In this document: positions 28,803 through 37,316 of the stretch, in pieces
How positions within the stretch are numbered: the first letter of the stretch is position 1
How the letters are laid out: each line of letters opens with the position of its first letter
Source of the DNA: Strigomonas culicis
Taxonomy: Eukaryota; Euglenozoa; Kinetoplastea; Trypanosomatida; Trypanosomatidae
Direction: 5' to 3'
Assembly: GCA_000482145.1 (NCBI GenBank)
Contig: AUXH01000129.1
Span: forward strand, 1 to 37,316
DNA length: 37,316 bases
Position numbers and translations under genes: made by a program
Notes under the pieces: model-generated
The model's database searches: none
Told to the model about the DNA's origin: nothing
What the model saw: the letters and a program-made list of their open reading frames with translations, nothing else

Positions 28803-29243
28803 TCACCGTACGTTTACCCACTCATTGAAAGGCACTCCCACAGGAGTGATCTGCTGTGCTAGAGATGTACCTCGTTCCACTCTCTTATTAAAATCCTCCA
28901 CAGATGGGGGGAGAAAAAATATTGTCGGCTCCGTGACTGTGACACAGGCTGGGAGAGCTTCATCTTTCCATTCTGTTCCACTCACAAACTCTATAATTAA
29001 CTTTTGACCCATAAACGAAAGGCCTTGCAAATTTTTAAATGCCAATTTAGACGCCAGTTTTGTCTCAAATTCAACTACAAAGTCTGTCCGGGTAACACTT
29101 GAGATATACTCCCATTTTTTGGCTTCAGGTACTAGAGTGTTGATGTCAGCCGAACTAATAGGCGTCACCACATTCTTCACAGAGATAAAGAGGGTCGAAT
29201 TATCCTCTGGTAGGTTTTCATAGATGTCTTGTAAGCAAAACAT
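28803..29243 (-). CDS. Small RRM-like putative RNA-binding protein
   Basis: This 146-residue protein has a first ~90 residues with the beta-alpha-beta-beta-alpha-beta order of an RRM. Strand 1 is LFISVK at 18-23 (RNP2 position), helix 1 is at about 31-39, strand 2 at 45-50, strand 3 is TDFVVEFET at 53-61 (RNP1 position), helix 2 at 62-71 and strand 4 is KLIIEFV at 81-87. The aromatic residues of RNP1 and RNP2 are only partly conserved. The C-terminal ~55 residues are proline-containing and unstructured. It is the first gene of the minus-strand array after the strand-switch region. RNA binding is inference from fold pattern only; the family is not identified. Confidence 0.65.
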   Translation of the reverse strand: MFCLQDIYENLPEDNSTLFISVKNVVTPISSADINTLVPEAKKWEYISSVTRTDFVVEFETKLASKLAFKNLQGLSFMGQKLIIEFVSGTEWKDEALPACVTVTEPTIFFLPPSVEDFNKRVERGTSLAQQITPVGVPFNEWVNVR

Positions 29244-31053
29244 TTAGAAGTGCACTCTAAAATAATATATTCAAACAAAAAATTCAATTTTTTTTTTTTG
29301 GAGCAACACTTCTTAAAAATACCGTTGCTTCAAGCTTTAAAAGAAAAGTGAAAAGGCGATAATTTCTTCCTTATATACGTATTAAACTAGCGTACGTGTA
29401 TGTATGCGCTTCGTATCACTTTCTCAATAGATTGTAGGCTCAAAAGTCAGATCACTACAGCGAGAAGATAAAAACAAAAACTAAGACTAATGATGGTAGA
29501 GCTGTAAAGGGGAAGAAATAAATAGAATTATTAAAAAATAAAAAAAGGTTGCAACAGATGCTTTACATTCAAAACAGATAATTCTAAAACACATATCCTC
29601 TGTGAATACAATAACTACTCGCACGTTAAACTGTACTGAACATTTCTTGTCACATTGTATCAAAACAATTTGATGGCAAAGGAAACAATTGAACAACGAA
29701 TAAACGAGGTCATCAGGAAACATACAACATAGGCCCCCCGACGGCGGCAAAAAAAAAAAACCGGCCAGGGGTCGGCGCCCACCGACAGGGCGCCCGCCAC
29801 GGGGCCCCGGTTTCCCCGAAACGCCCCTCGCCGCGCCCCCCTCCCCCGTTGGGCATGGAGCGAGGGGAAATAAGAAAGCGACCCGGGGGGCCGGGCGCGG
29901 CTCCCTGCGCGCGGAAAGAGAAAGCAACGCCTTTCGAGAATCCTCGGGATCGGGGTGGGAAAGCGCAAAACGAAATGGTTGCCCGTTTCGGCGCGGCTGT
30001 TGGTTGGCCAGCGATTCACCGTGCGGCCCCAGGCCACCCGCCCCCCTCCCCTCCTGGCCACGCCAAGGACCGCCCGAACCGAAACGTAGGCCCAGCCCCC
30101 CCCCCAAAGGGTGGCCAACCAGCCACCTTGTTTTGTTATAGACGGGTGGTTCCGCACGCGGATTGGGGGGCGTGTCTTTCGGGTGCGCGTGCTCGGGTGG
30201 GTCATAAACGGGGCGCCGAAAAGGCGCGGCCGGCGCCGGGGTTGGCATGGCTTGTTTCTGCGCGGCCCCTGGGCTCTTGGCCTCGGCTAGGCTGGCGCGC
30301 CGGGGCCCCCTTTCCGCCGAAGCCCTCGCGGTTGTGGTGTTCTTTTTTTTTTTTGTGTGTGTCTGTAAATACCTCTTCCCGAGTTCGTGGTCGCTGTTTG
30401 CGATGTCGTGCGTTACTTCGAACTTCTTTATGATTGCCTCTTTTATTTTTGTTATTATTATTAGGATGATGATGGCCCCCCCCCAAAAAAAAGGAAAAGC
30501 AACGCAACCGATAGAAAAAGTTTGTTTATACGCAAGATACATTAAAAAGTATTTTTTCTTTTTGAAATTAAGCACTTTTTCGTCCTCTTTTGGAGTCTTT
30601 TGAAAGGTGTCGGTGTCCAGGCGTAAAATGTGTGGAGAACATTCTTTTTTTTTTTTTTTGGCTCATCGCAGATGTGGATGTGTTTGTTTTCATATAGATC
30701 CCAGGATACTTCGGTGAGTTGCGTGTGAACATGCTGTTTTATACCGTGAGGAAAACGATTATTCTGTCTAGGTTTAAATAGTTATACTGTATAAGAGGAA
30801 ACCAATGAACTGTGTCACTGTGCATAAATGCATCTTAACTGTAATCTATTATTTACGCTCTTTTCAATTTCTTCTCTTTGTTTCATTGAGAGTTTATTTT
30901 TCATAACCTTTTAGATTCATCTTTTTTTTTCTTTTAGTTCCTTTGCTTCTTTACCATTAGATTTAGGACATCTTTTTTTTTTCCATTCGCATTTAGATCC
31001 ACTCTTTAGAAACAATAGATTTTTTTAAACTGCATTTAGAGTCTCAACCATAA
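29244..31053. promoter_or_regulatory. Divergent strand-switch region (candidate transcription start region)
   Basis: Genes to the left run on the minus strand and genes to the right on the plus strand, leaving 1.8 kb between divergent starts. In trypanosomatids such regions are where RNA polymerase II begins both polycistrons, usually without a classical core promoter. The flanks (29244-29720 and 30490-31053) are very AT-rich with A and T runs, and a GC-rich island sits in the middle. On the plus strand, pyrimidine-rich sequence at about 30890-31005 followed by several AG dinucleotides precedes the start at 31054. No tRNA, 5S or snRNA gene was recognised on either strand. Confidence 0.75.
29731..30341. 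promoter_or_regulatory. GC-rich island inside the strand-switch region
   Basis: The composition changes abruptly near 29731 and 30341. By hand count, 29761-29940 is about 74% G+C, while the flanks are mostly A and T. The island contains C and G runs (including C10 at 30096-30105), palindromes such as CGGGGCCCCG (29800-29809) and GGCGCGCC (30294-30301), and a 10-bp inverted repeat (30001-30010 with 30112-30121). An A12 run lies inside its left edge and a T12-13 run borders its right edge, followed by GTGTGTGT. Long open frames cross it on both strands but look like low-complexity GC translation, not genes. A role in transcription initiation is inference. Confidence 0.6.
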
Positions 31054-33870
31054 ATGGCTGCTGTTCTACCACCATCTGTGAATCAGAGTAGCACTGTGGA
31101 TGGGACACCTACGACAAAAATGCTCCAAAACGTTCCGCTTGCCTCTTACATAGTGCAAGTGGTTGCGTGTGGCGAAACACTTGATGTCCCCGTCACAAAC
31201 AGCACAAGGATGGCCTCCGTTCTTCGCGAAGTTGCAGAAATGGCCATTCCCGCTGAGCTATTGAAGGCCCTTGGCACAATTGAGGCTGTCTTGTTCTACA
31301 ATAACAAGCCACTTGCTTCCGATGCTTCAATGAGCAGCGTTCCTCGTGGTGCCGTTTTACATTTTCACATGCGTTTGGACAGTATTGCAGCTCTACACCA
31401 GGCGACCATGCACGGTATGCAACGAAGAAACCCGTTTCCTGCGTCGAGTGTGAGTACCTTACTACCCTATGGAGGTGTCCAACTAATGGAAACACGAAGT
31501 TCCTACCTTGATGGTATGCCCTTTTGCAACAGTCCAAGCAGTACTGGTCTTTCTGACCGTGTCAGCCCACCGCGCGACGTGCCAAGTGTATCGAAAAGTA
31601 GTGCAAGGCCTTCATGGGGCACTCCAGGGTGCACGTACATCCCCATTCAGAATACGGATGAAGCACCATTTAATACAAACATGATTGCAATATTACCAAC
31701 GAGCCAAGCAGTCCCAGTGGTTGACAGTCTGCAGCGTCCCTCTTCGACCTATACATCGAACACGTCAAGAGCAGCCTTCCACCCCGTCACAGTATCTGGT
31801 CTTCATGAGAGACACATTTTCCCTCCTGAGAACTTTTTAACCATTTTTGTGCACTTTCCTGAGGAGTTTGAAAACGAGCCACTGAACGAAGGAGTGTGGA
31901 CAGAGAATGCCACACTGCTCCGCATCGTTCCCTCTTTCTTATTTACGGCGGATACGAAGAGCCTTATGGATGTGAATCGTGGACGCTTTCGCTGCCTGTG
32001 CATTCACCAGAATCTCCCCGTACTCACGTTACGGAGACTTTTCCAACTTCCAACATCGTTGACGCTTTATCAGGGCAATGCAAAGGTGGTGGATGAAACA
32101 AGCAAAACCATGAAAGAACTCGGAGTGCAGCCGGATTCTGTTTTTTCTTTTGTAAAGGAGCAGGATTCACCCATTCTGTTTTTACCAGCGGATGCACAGG
32201 TGCTCAAGAAGTTTGCAGAAGGAAAAAAGACGCTAACCAGATGTTATTCTGTCGACTCACACCCAGAGCAGGTGTCCCCAGTGCTGAGCCCCACCGGACG
32301 CCAAGAGGGTATTGCTGCGTCTTTTGGCAGCGTTACTAATTCTGTCCCCATGCTGCCAGTGAACACCACGGTCCCCTTTGACACTGATATAGAAACAGAG
32401 GGGCAAAATCAACAAGATGACGAGATTCTTCGCTCTCTTCGTGAGTCTCCCACCGGTGACTATGCTCTTGTGAGAAAGAGAAGCCGTTCATCTGCAGAGG
32501 ACATGAAGGCACCCGTGCGGAAGAACTCCGGCATCGTGATGGACAACCCTTCTTTGCTGCCAAGTACCAAGGGTGCGACGGTGAGACAGGACCCTAACGC
32601 AGATCCGGCAGCCGACCACAGTGATGCTTCTCCAGATATGCAGCGAAGGAACAGCAGCGACTGTGTAATTCCAGTTGATGCGGACGTTTCTTCTATTGAC
32701 GGTTCTGATGGGCGCACTTCTTCATTGGACGAATCGACTGCGGAAGCACAACCCATCCCCTGGAACGTGCATGCCGGCCAAGCGATGCTCAGCGAAACCA
32801 CTGAAAAGGGGAAGACACCAGAGAAGCAGGGGCCGCAACAGCCCTCGTCACTCTCTCCGTCGCTGTCCGCGGGTTCGATAACGGTGAAACGGAAGCCTGG
32901 TTTTGTGGACAAAATGAGGGATACCGCGCGCAGGGTTTCCGACGCTGTCACAGTGAAGCGCAAAGGATCCGAAGAAGAACACGAAAAGAAGACAGAAACA
33001 CAACTGGTTCCTCTTTCCAGCACTGAGATGCAGAAGCCAAAGCACTCTTCCGTACCATCGCGAAAGGGAAACGTAAAGAATAAAGAACGGCACAGTGACG
33101 GCATTGAGACACCAGAGGATAATAATACGAAGTGCAAACCGTTGCCTGCCATTGCAGCAGAGAAAAAAAGTACTGATACACCCGTTGAGGCTTGCGTACA
33201 CACTGATGCGACACTGCCTTCCACCACCGACACCACAGCCAAGTATTCGCTTCACTCCACCACGAACCAAGCGAATCCGCCATCAACGTTTCCAGAAGAG
33301 CCACCACACCAAAGCGTACACAATACACTGGCCGCTCCCGTGTGCTCCTCCACGTCGCCGGTTCCGGCTTCTACCTCGTCTCCAGCTTCCATACTCGTTT
33401 CAAATTCACTCCTAAGAATGTCGAGGGGGGGCAGCCCCAATCCCAATGCATATTTGTCTGGTGGCGGCGGCACTTGTGGCAGCTTGCCAGCGTGGCGGCA
33501 TTCATCTTCCTCAGTGAAGAGTGGCATGCGTGGTCCTTCGCCTCCTGAATCTTCGAGCCGATCAAGCTCGTCGGCATCTCCTATTCGCATTACGCTGCGA
33601 GATCCGGTTGACTTGTCACAGTACAACTACAACATCCCTGTGGTTCCTCGCTGTCCTGTTGGGATTCTGCGCAAGTGGCTGCTGGAGGAGCTAGCGCTAC
33701 GCAAAGAGTGTGAGGATCCATCGATTGAAATTCCACCACTTGATGATTACAACCAGTATGGTGTATTCTGTGGTGTAAAGAGGATGGACGATGATGCAAT
33801 CATTTCCTTTGGCGAAGCTACAGAGGGTAAGGACAACTGCGTGTTTTCTTTACAAAAGCTCTCCCAATGA
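31054..33870 (+). CDS. Large protein with probable ubiquitin-like folds and disordered centre
   Basis: This 938-residue protein is the first gene of the plus-strand array. Three ordered blocks are separated by Ser/Thr/Pro-rich, probably disordered sequence. Block 1 (about 28-110) and block 3 (about 841-936, SPIRITLRDPVDLS) have beta-grasp-like patterns. Block 2 (about 261-367) includes LTLYQGNAKVVDETSKTM and ELGVQPDSVFSFV, which strongly resembles the second half of a ubiquitin-like domain. The disordered middle carries two TVKRK motifs (about 610-614 and 633-637) flanking a short basic amphipathic stretch. No catalytic motif, signal peptide or membrane span is visible. I do not recognise an ortholog, and the domain calls are by pattern. 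The ATG is the first of the frame, in an AAATGG context after AG-containing leader sequence. Confidence 0.8.
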   Translation: MAAVLPPSVNQSSTVDGTPTTKMLQNVPLASYIVQVVACGETLDVPVTNSTRMASVLREVAEMAIPAELLKALGTIEAVLFYNNKPLASDASMSSVPRGAVLHFHMRLDSIAALHQATMHGMQRRNPFPASSVSTLLPYGGVQLMETRSSYLDGMPFCNSPSSTGLSDRVSPPRDVPSVSKSSARPSWGTPGCTYIPIQNTDEAPFNTNMIAILPTSQAVPVVDSLQRPSSTYTSNTSRAAFHPVTVSGLHERHIFPPENFLTIFVHFPEEFENEPLNEGVWTENATLLRIVPSFLFTADTKSLMDVNRGRFRCLCIHQNLPVLTLRRLFQLPTSLTLYQGNAKVVDETSKTMKELGVQPDSVFSFVKEQDSPILFLPADAQVLKKFAEGKKTLTRCYSVDSHPEQVSPVLSPTGRQEGIAASFGSVTNSVPMLPVNTTVPFDTDIETEGQNQQDDEILRSLRESPTGDYALVRKRSRSSAEDMKAPVRKNSGIVMDNPSLLPSTKGATVRQDPNADPAADHSDASPDMQRRNSSDCVIPVDADVSSIDGSDGRTSSLDESTAEAQPIPWNVHAGQAMLSETTEKGKTPEKQGPQQPSSLSPSLSAGSITVKRKPGFVDKMRDTARRVSDAVTVKRKGSEEEHEKKTETQLVPLSSTEMQKPKHSSVPSRKGNVKNKERHSDGIETPEDNNTKCKPLPAIAAEKKSTDTPVEACVHTDATLPSTTDTTAKYSLHSTTNQANPPSTFPEEPPHQSVHNTLAAPVCSSTSPVPASTSSPASILVSNSLLRMSRGGSPNPNAYLSGGGGTCGSLPAWRHSSSSVKSGMRGPSPPESSSRSSSSASPIRITLRDPVDLSQYNYNIPVVPRCPVGILRKWLLEELALRKECEDPSIEIPPLDDYNQYGVFCGVKRMDDDAIISFGEATEGKDNCVFSLQKLSQ

Positions 33871-34300
33871 TAACCTTGGATGAGATAGGAAACCGAAGTG
33901 GTATTGCTTCACTATACGGGACTTTCGTATCTCTTCTCCTCTCTCTATATAATTTATTTCAGCATCCTATTTTTTTTTTTAATATCCCACCCTTTTTTTT
34001 TTTTGTAATCGGCAAGCTGAAGAATGAACATATAGATATAGAAACCATTCCTACGTTTCCGTAGATTCCTTCTTTAAATCGAATTAGAGCTTTAGTTTTT
34101 TTTTTTTCGTTGTTGGTTATATATTTTTATTATTATTTGTTTCTTTCATTCTTCATTTGACGTTGGTGCGCTTTCTTTTGACACCTCCATTTTTTTAGGT
34201 GTTTTTGTTTTTCATTTCCTTTCCGTTCGTGCATTTCACAATCTCATCCTTTCCTTTTCTCTCCCTCTTTCTCTCTTCTTTTCTCTGTCTCACTCGTTTG
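33871..34300 (+). other. Intergenic: 3' flank of the 938-residue gene
   Basis: T-rich sequence with runs of 8-12 T and little else, followed by a pyrimidine tract that belongs to the next gene. It is probably the 3' untranslated region and polyadenylation zone. No RNA gene or further coding frame is seen. Confidence 0.55.
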
Positions 34301-34303
34301 TAG
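34243..34303 (+). promoter_or_regulatory. Polypyrimidine tract and spliced-leader acceptor for the small gene
   Basis: A long C/T-rich tract (about 34243-34290, with CTCCCTCTTTCTCTCTTC) is followed by TAG ending at 34303, then about 52 bases to the ATG at 34356. This is a textbook trypanosomatid trans-splicing signal and supports transcription of the short gene that follows. Confidence 0.65.
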
Positions 34304-34355
34304 TTTCCCTTCCAACGACGTACACGTATTATTGATTGCACTTTTTTGGAGAGCA

Positions 34356-34712
34356 ATGTCTGAAGTGAATCTTATTGTCAACGTGACGTGTAACCCTCCG
34401 GTTATCTCCATTTTTGGGCCCATTAAAGAAAAGACGATCGATCATTTGAATGAAGTTCTCCCCAGCTCTTGCTCTACAACGAACACCGGAAAGGTCCCAT
34501 TTGTTTTGATGCGTAAAGATGAGCCACCACATTGGTATGGCGAGCTGAAAACACAATTCGCTAGTAGTGAGATAGGTACATCTCATCTATTTGTTTCCCT
34601 ATTCAATGCTCTAGAAGATGAAGGCTCTTGGAAGCTCAGGGGAAGTACAGCTATCACACATGATGGTGACAAATGCACTTACAGGTTTTTTTTTGTTCGC
34701 GGCGCATATTAG
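34356..34712 (+). CDS. Small hypothetical protein
   Basis: This 118-residue protein begins MSEVNLIVNV. It has alternating hydrophobic strands and short helices, which suggests a small alpha/beta domain, with no signal peptide, membrane span or metal motif. The frame is also open eight codons upstream from TTG, but the ATG is favoured because it follows a strong splice acceptor at 34303. It sits between the 938-residue gene and the MFS transporter on the same strand. Support for a real gene comes from the splice signals, the amino-acid composition and the intact frame. I do not recognise the family. Confidence 0.65.
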   Translation: MSEVNLIVNVTCNPPVISIFGPIKEKTIDHLNEVLPSSCSTTNTGKVPFVLMRKDEPPHWYGELKTQFASSEIGTSHLFVSLFNALEDEGSWKLRGSTAITHDGDKCTYRFFFVRGAY

Positions 34713-34933
34713 CTGAGTCATCGAAAAGGTAGCCCCATTGGAACACAATATACAATGTACATATTTTCCCTGACACATTTCCTCTACCCTTTCGTGAAGT
34801 AAATTGTGTTATGCCCCCCCCCCTTTATTAACTACTTTAGACACATACCATCCGCAGGGTAACAACGGCAACGACCATATGGACAACTGTTGTTCTTTGG
34901 AAAAAGGAGAAAAATGAAACCACTCGTTGCTCT

Positions 34934-34966
<33 letters not shown>

Positions 34967-35042
34967 CCTCTCCCTCTCTTTCCTGTTTTTCCTTTAAAAG
35001 TCCCTTTTCCCTTTTTAGTTTTCTACTTTGTTTTTCTTCGCC
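34713..35042 (+). promoter_or_regulatory. Intergenic with CT tract and splice acceptor for the MFS gene
   Basis: Contains a C10 run at 34814-34823 and a long CT microsatellite (about 34928-34980). Possible acceptor AGs lie at 34999-35000 and 35017-35018, the latter 24 bases before the ATG at 35043. The CT tract is an unusually long polypyrimidine signal. The left part is the probable 3' flank of the small gene. Confidence 0.6.
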
Positions 35043-36986
35043 ATGACTCACCGCCCCAAGCGTGAAGAAGACGAGGTCAACGTGGAGACGCTAACATGTG
35101 ACGTGATGGCGCCGATCAACGAAGAACGGCGCTTTGCAATGGTAACACTTGGCAGTTTTGGCGCCATTTGTGTCTCCATCGGGTACGCCTTCAGTCTCAT
35201 TTCTGCACCCCTCCAACGACGGTATAACCTAAGTATGCGAGACCTAACAACAATCAATACGATGGGGCTCGTGTTCAAGTATTTCACAGTGCCTTATGCG
35301 ATTGGCTACGATTACTTCGGTCCTATCTTTACAGCGTGCATTGCTTCTGTCTTTCTTCCCCTTGGCGCTGCCATGCTGTGCCTCTGTTTCCGCGGTGACA
35401 TTGAAGGCAGTGTTGCGCGACTCAGCGTGTTTCAGGCGATCTTCAGTGTTGGTTGTGTCTTGTTTGATACAACTTGCGTCATCACGACTGTGAACCACTT
35501 TCCAATCAACCGCGGCCTTCTCATCGCCCTTCTTTCCACCTATGGAAGTCTTGGTGGTTCTATGGTGGCTTGCTTATACAACGCCTTTTTTTCTCAGAAC
35601 ACCGCCAATTACTTCTTTTTCTTGATGTCCTATGGGCTACTGATGGGTGTTTTGTGCGCTATTTTTATGCGACACCCCTCTTACTATCTGACAGGCCTCG
35701 AAAGGAAGCAGCTGAGCATCGAGGAGCAGGAAAAGCGAACCCGCTACAAGGCGCAGTATCTTCGCCAGAAACCCACCATGTACCGCTTTGTCTACGCGGG
35801 CTCTATTTTGATTTTCCTCGTCATTGTGCTTCCCGTGCAGAGCTGCGTCATTGCGTACATGGACCTTGGCCAGTCCTACAAGGTTGCGTTTGCAATTGTT
35901 GTCATTGTTTGTGCGTTTCTGATCCTGCTTACGCCAATCCCGTTTGATAAAATATTTGGCTTCCGTGCAAATTCGAGCAAGCACACTTCAAAGCAGTATA
36001 TCAGTCAGAATGAGGAGCCATTTGAAGAAAGCAGCGGACAGGTGGTGCAAGTGTCTAAAGACACGGCTGTCAACGGTGCAGTGGACGAGCCTACCGTGGC
36101 CAGAATCGAGACGGATGTGGACTACATTGCACCGCAGTACCAAACGTCCTTCTGGCAGAATGTGCGCACGTTTCACCTGTGGGCCATGCTCTTATCCCTT
36201 TTATGCATTGTGGGGACAGAGTGCACCGTAATCAGCAATGCCAACTACATTTACGGAGCGATGCACGAAAAAGAGGCTTCCTCGTCAGAGCGTGCGATGC
36301 TAACAGCAATTAATGGCGCCTGTGGTGCTATGGGGCGCCTCTGCATGTCTTGGCTGGAAACATGGACGCAGCACCGCGCTCCGGAAAAACGAATCCCCAT
36401 CACGGTCTCTCTCTTTGTGGCCTCTGGCGCAATTCTGCTCACCTGCATCTTCTTCGTTTCGCTTCCCGCCAAGGCTGCCATCGTGCCATTCATCATGCTT
36501 GGCTGGGGAAGTGGGTTCCAGGCATCCTGCACCATTTTGGTGATGCGCACCATCTACGCGAAGGATCTGGCGGCACACTACAACTTTTGCTTCATCTCCA
36601 CCTCCATTGCGGCCGTTACCTGCAATCGCTTTCTTTACGGCGAGTGGTATGCAGTGCAGGCGGAAAAGATGAATTCGCTACTGTGCCTCGAGAGGAAGTG
36701 CATCTTCATGCCCTTCATGGTCATGGGCGGCTTGGCGTGCGGCTCCTTCCTCGCGTCTCTCTACGTCCACGTGGCTTACCGCCGCTTCAGCCGTAAGGTA
36801 ATGGAGGAGCGCGCACGTATTCTGCAAGAAATGGGCCCGGCATCCGAAGGAAACAATATCCCAGAAGATGACTTGGATGAAAAGGACAAAACCACCGTTG
36901 TGGCTCAGTTTTATGGTACCAATGCCGTCCAGGAACAGCTTGAGGCTGATCTCCAGCTAGAGCGAAGCCCCACGTCGGATTTCTAG
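35043..36986 (+). CDS. Nodulin-like major facilitator superfamily transporter
   Basis: This 647-residue polytopic membrane protein has about 12 hydrophobic segments. The first is at about 31-55 (FAMVTLGSFGAICVSIGYAF), followed by the family-typical SLISAPLQRRYNLS and a second segment ending in YAIGYDYFGP, both characteristic of nodulin-like MFS proteins. Six segments occupy roughly 31-220 and the rest 246-600. A hydrophilic loop of about 65 residues at 315-380 separates the last cluster, and a charged cytosolic tail (about 595-647) ends the protein. Nodulin-like carriers move small organic or inorganic solutes, and the substrate cannot be read from sequence. The in-frame TTG five codons upstream is ignored in favour of the ATG after the splice acceptor. 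Confidence 0.88.
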   Translation: MTHRPKREEDEVNVETLTCDVMAPINEERRFAMVTLGSFGAICVSIGYAFSLISAPLQRRYNLSMRDLTTINTMGLVFKYFTVPYAIGYDYFGPIFTACIASVFLPLGAAMLCLCFRGDIEGSVARLSVFQAIFSVGCVLFDTTCVITTVNHFPINRGLLIALLSTYGSLGGSMVACLYNAFFSQNTANYFFFLMSYGLLMGVLCAIFMRHPSYYLTGLERKQLSIEEQEKRTRYKAQYLRQKPTMYRFVYAGSILIFLVIVLPVQSCVIAYMDLGQSYKVAFAIVVIVCAFLILLTPIPFDKIFGFRANSSKHTSKQYISQNEEPFEESSGQVVQVSKDTAVNGAVDEPTVARIETDVDYIAPQYQTSFWQNVRTFHLWAMLLSLLCIVGTECTVISNANYIYGAMHEKEASSSERAMLTAINGACGAMGRLCMSWLETWTQHRAPEKRIPITVSLFVASGAILLTCIFFVSLPAKAAIVPFIMLGWGSGFQASCTILVMRTIYAKDLAAHYNFCFISTSIAAVTCNRFLYGEWYAVQAEKMNSLLCLERKCIFMPFMVMGGLACGSFLASLYVHVAYRRFSRKVMEERARILQEMGPASEGNNIPEDDLDEKDKTTVVAQFYGTNAVQEQLEADLQLERSPTSDF

Positions 36987-37316
36987 ACATGAACGTTCTA
37001 CAACGACTCTTTTTTTTTTCTTTCCCCTCCCCTCTTCTTCCCGCCCCCCTTTTTTTTTGTTTACCACACTTTTATATATGACCTCTTGTGTACGAAAGTA
37101 ATATCGTGCGCTTTTGGATGAAATCTGATCTGTTTATTGTTCTTTTTTTTTTCAGTGTACGTAAGGATAACACAACTTAAAAAAAAAAAACATAATCGTT
37201 TTTTTCTCTTTTTTTATTATTCTGTTGCGAGATATCTCTTTCACTTTTGCAGTATGGATATAGGTGACAGAGGTAGCAACAGTTTTTTTCTCTGTTTTTC
37301 TTCTTTCTCTTTCCCA
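36987..37316 (+). other. Intergenic: MFS 3' flank and downstream pyrimidine tracts
   Basis: Starts directly after the MFS stop codon with T and C runs (T10 near 37010, T9 near 37050) and ends in T/C-rich tracts (about 37198-37216 and 37283-37316). These could be the splice signal of a next plus-strand gene beyond the window. No gene is seen. Confidence 0.5.

Noticed and set aside
30400..30430. Possible tRNA B-box-like sequence (TTCGAA)
   Set aside because: No A box, acceptor stem or cloverleaf could be drawn on either strand.
29849..30433. 194-codon plus-strand open frame in the GC island
   Set aside because: Same compositional cause: stop codons are rare in GC-rich DNA. The product has no domain-like pattern.
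29487..30575. 362-codon minus-strand open frame across the GC island
   Set aside because: The translation is Pro/Gly/Arg-rich in the island and Ile/Phe/Lys-rich outside it, following base composition. No splice signal fits and no family is recognisable.
32460..33242. 260-codon minus-strand open frame inside the 938-residue gene
   Set aside because: Ser/Val/Cys-rich shadow of a coding region, opposite to the transcription direction of the array.

Overview
The window is nuclear DNA of a trypanosomatid protist (Kinetoplastida). The evidence is intron-less genes packed head to tail on one strand, AT-rich intergenic DNA with a polypyrimidine tract and AG just upstream of most start codons (spliced-leader trans-splicing signals), and protein families typical of the group: an arginase-like protein without manganese ligands and a mitochondrial tryparedoxin peroxidase with an IPC resolving site. 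From memory, the gene set and order (CNOT11, tryparedoxin peroxidase, cyclophilin, arginase-like, GDP-mannose pyrophosphorylase) match a block on Trypanosoma brucei chromosome 8 and Leishmania major chromosome 23. I cannot fix the genus.

Layout. Positions 1-1252 hold no credible protein gene. They contain two repeat families in the order A-B-A'-B' (possible small ncRNA cluster) and two mutually complementary dinucleotide tracts next to a stop codon. From 1253 to 29243 there are 14 protein genes, all on the minus strand and transcribed right to left: an RRM-like protein, a Cys-rich hypothetical, CNOT11, a hypothetical with a weak GTPase-like look, UTP15, mitochondrial tryparedoxin peroxidase, a cyclophilin, a small hypothetical, the arginase-like protein, a coiled-coil protein, an RMI1/TDRD3-type OB-fold protein with an RGG tail, a METTL21-type methyltransferase, GDP-mannose pyrophosphorylase and a giant BEACH protein. 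From 31054 the plus strand carries three genes: a large protein with probable ubiquitin-like folds, a small hypothetical and a nodulin-like MFS transporter.

The two gene clusters diverge from 29244-31053, so this is a divergent strand-switch region and the likely polymerase II start zone for both. Inside it lies a sharply bounded GC-rich island (about 29731-30341) with C/G runs and a flanking GT-rich segment, in an otherwise very AT-rich setting. The genes do not form one pathway, as is normal for trypanosomatid polycistrons. Several are housekeeping functions in RNA metabolism (CNOT11, UTP15, RRM-like, RMI1/TDRD3-like), redox defence and glycosylation.

The observations most worth following up are the GC island in the strand-switch region, the alternating repeat cluster at 1-701, the degenerate arginase with a retained metal-ligand histidine, and the RMI1/TDRD3-type domain joined to an RGG tail. 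Where an open frame extends upstream through a non-ATG codon, I moved the start to the first ATG downstream of the probable splice acceptor.
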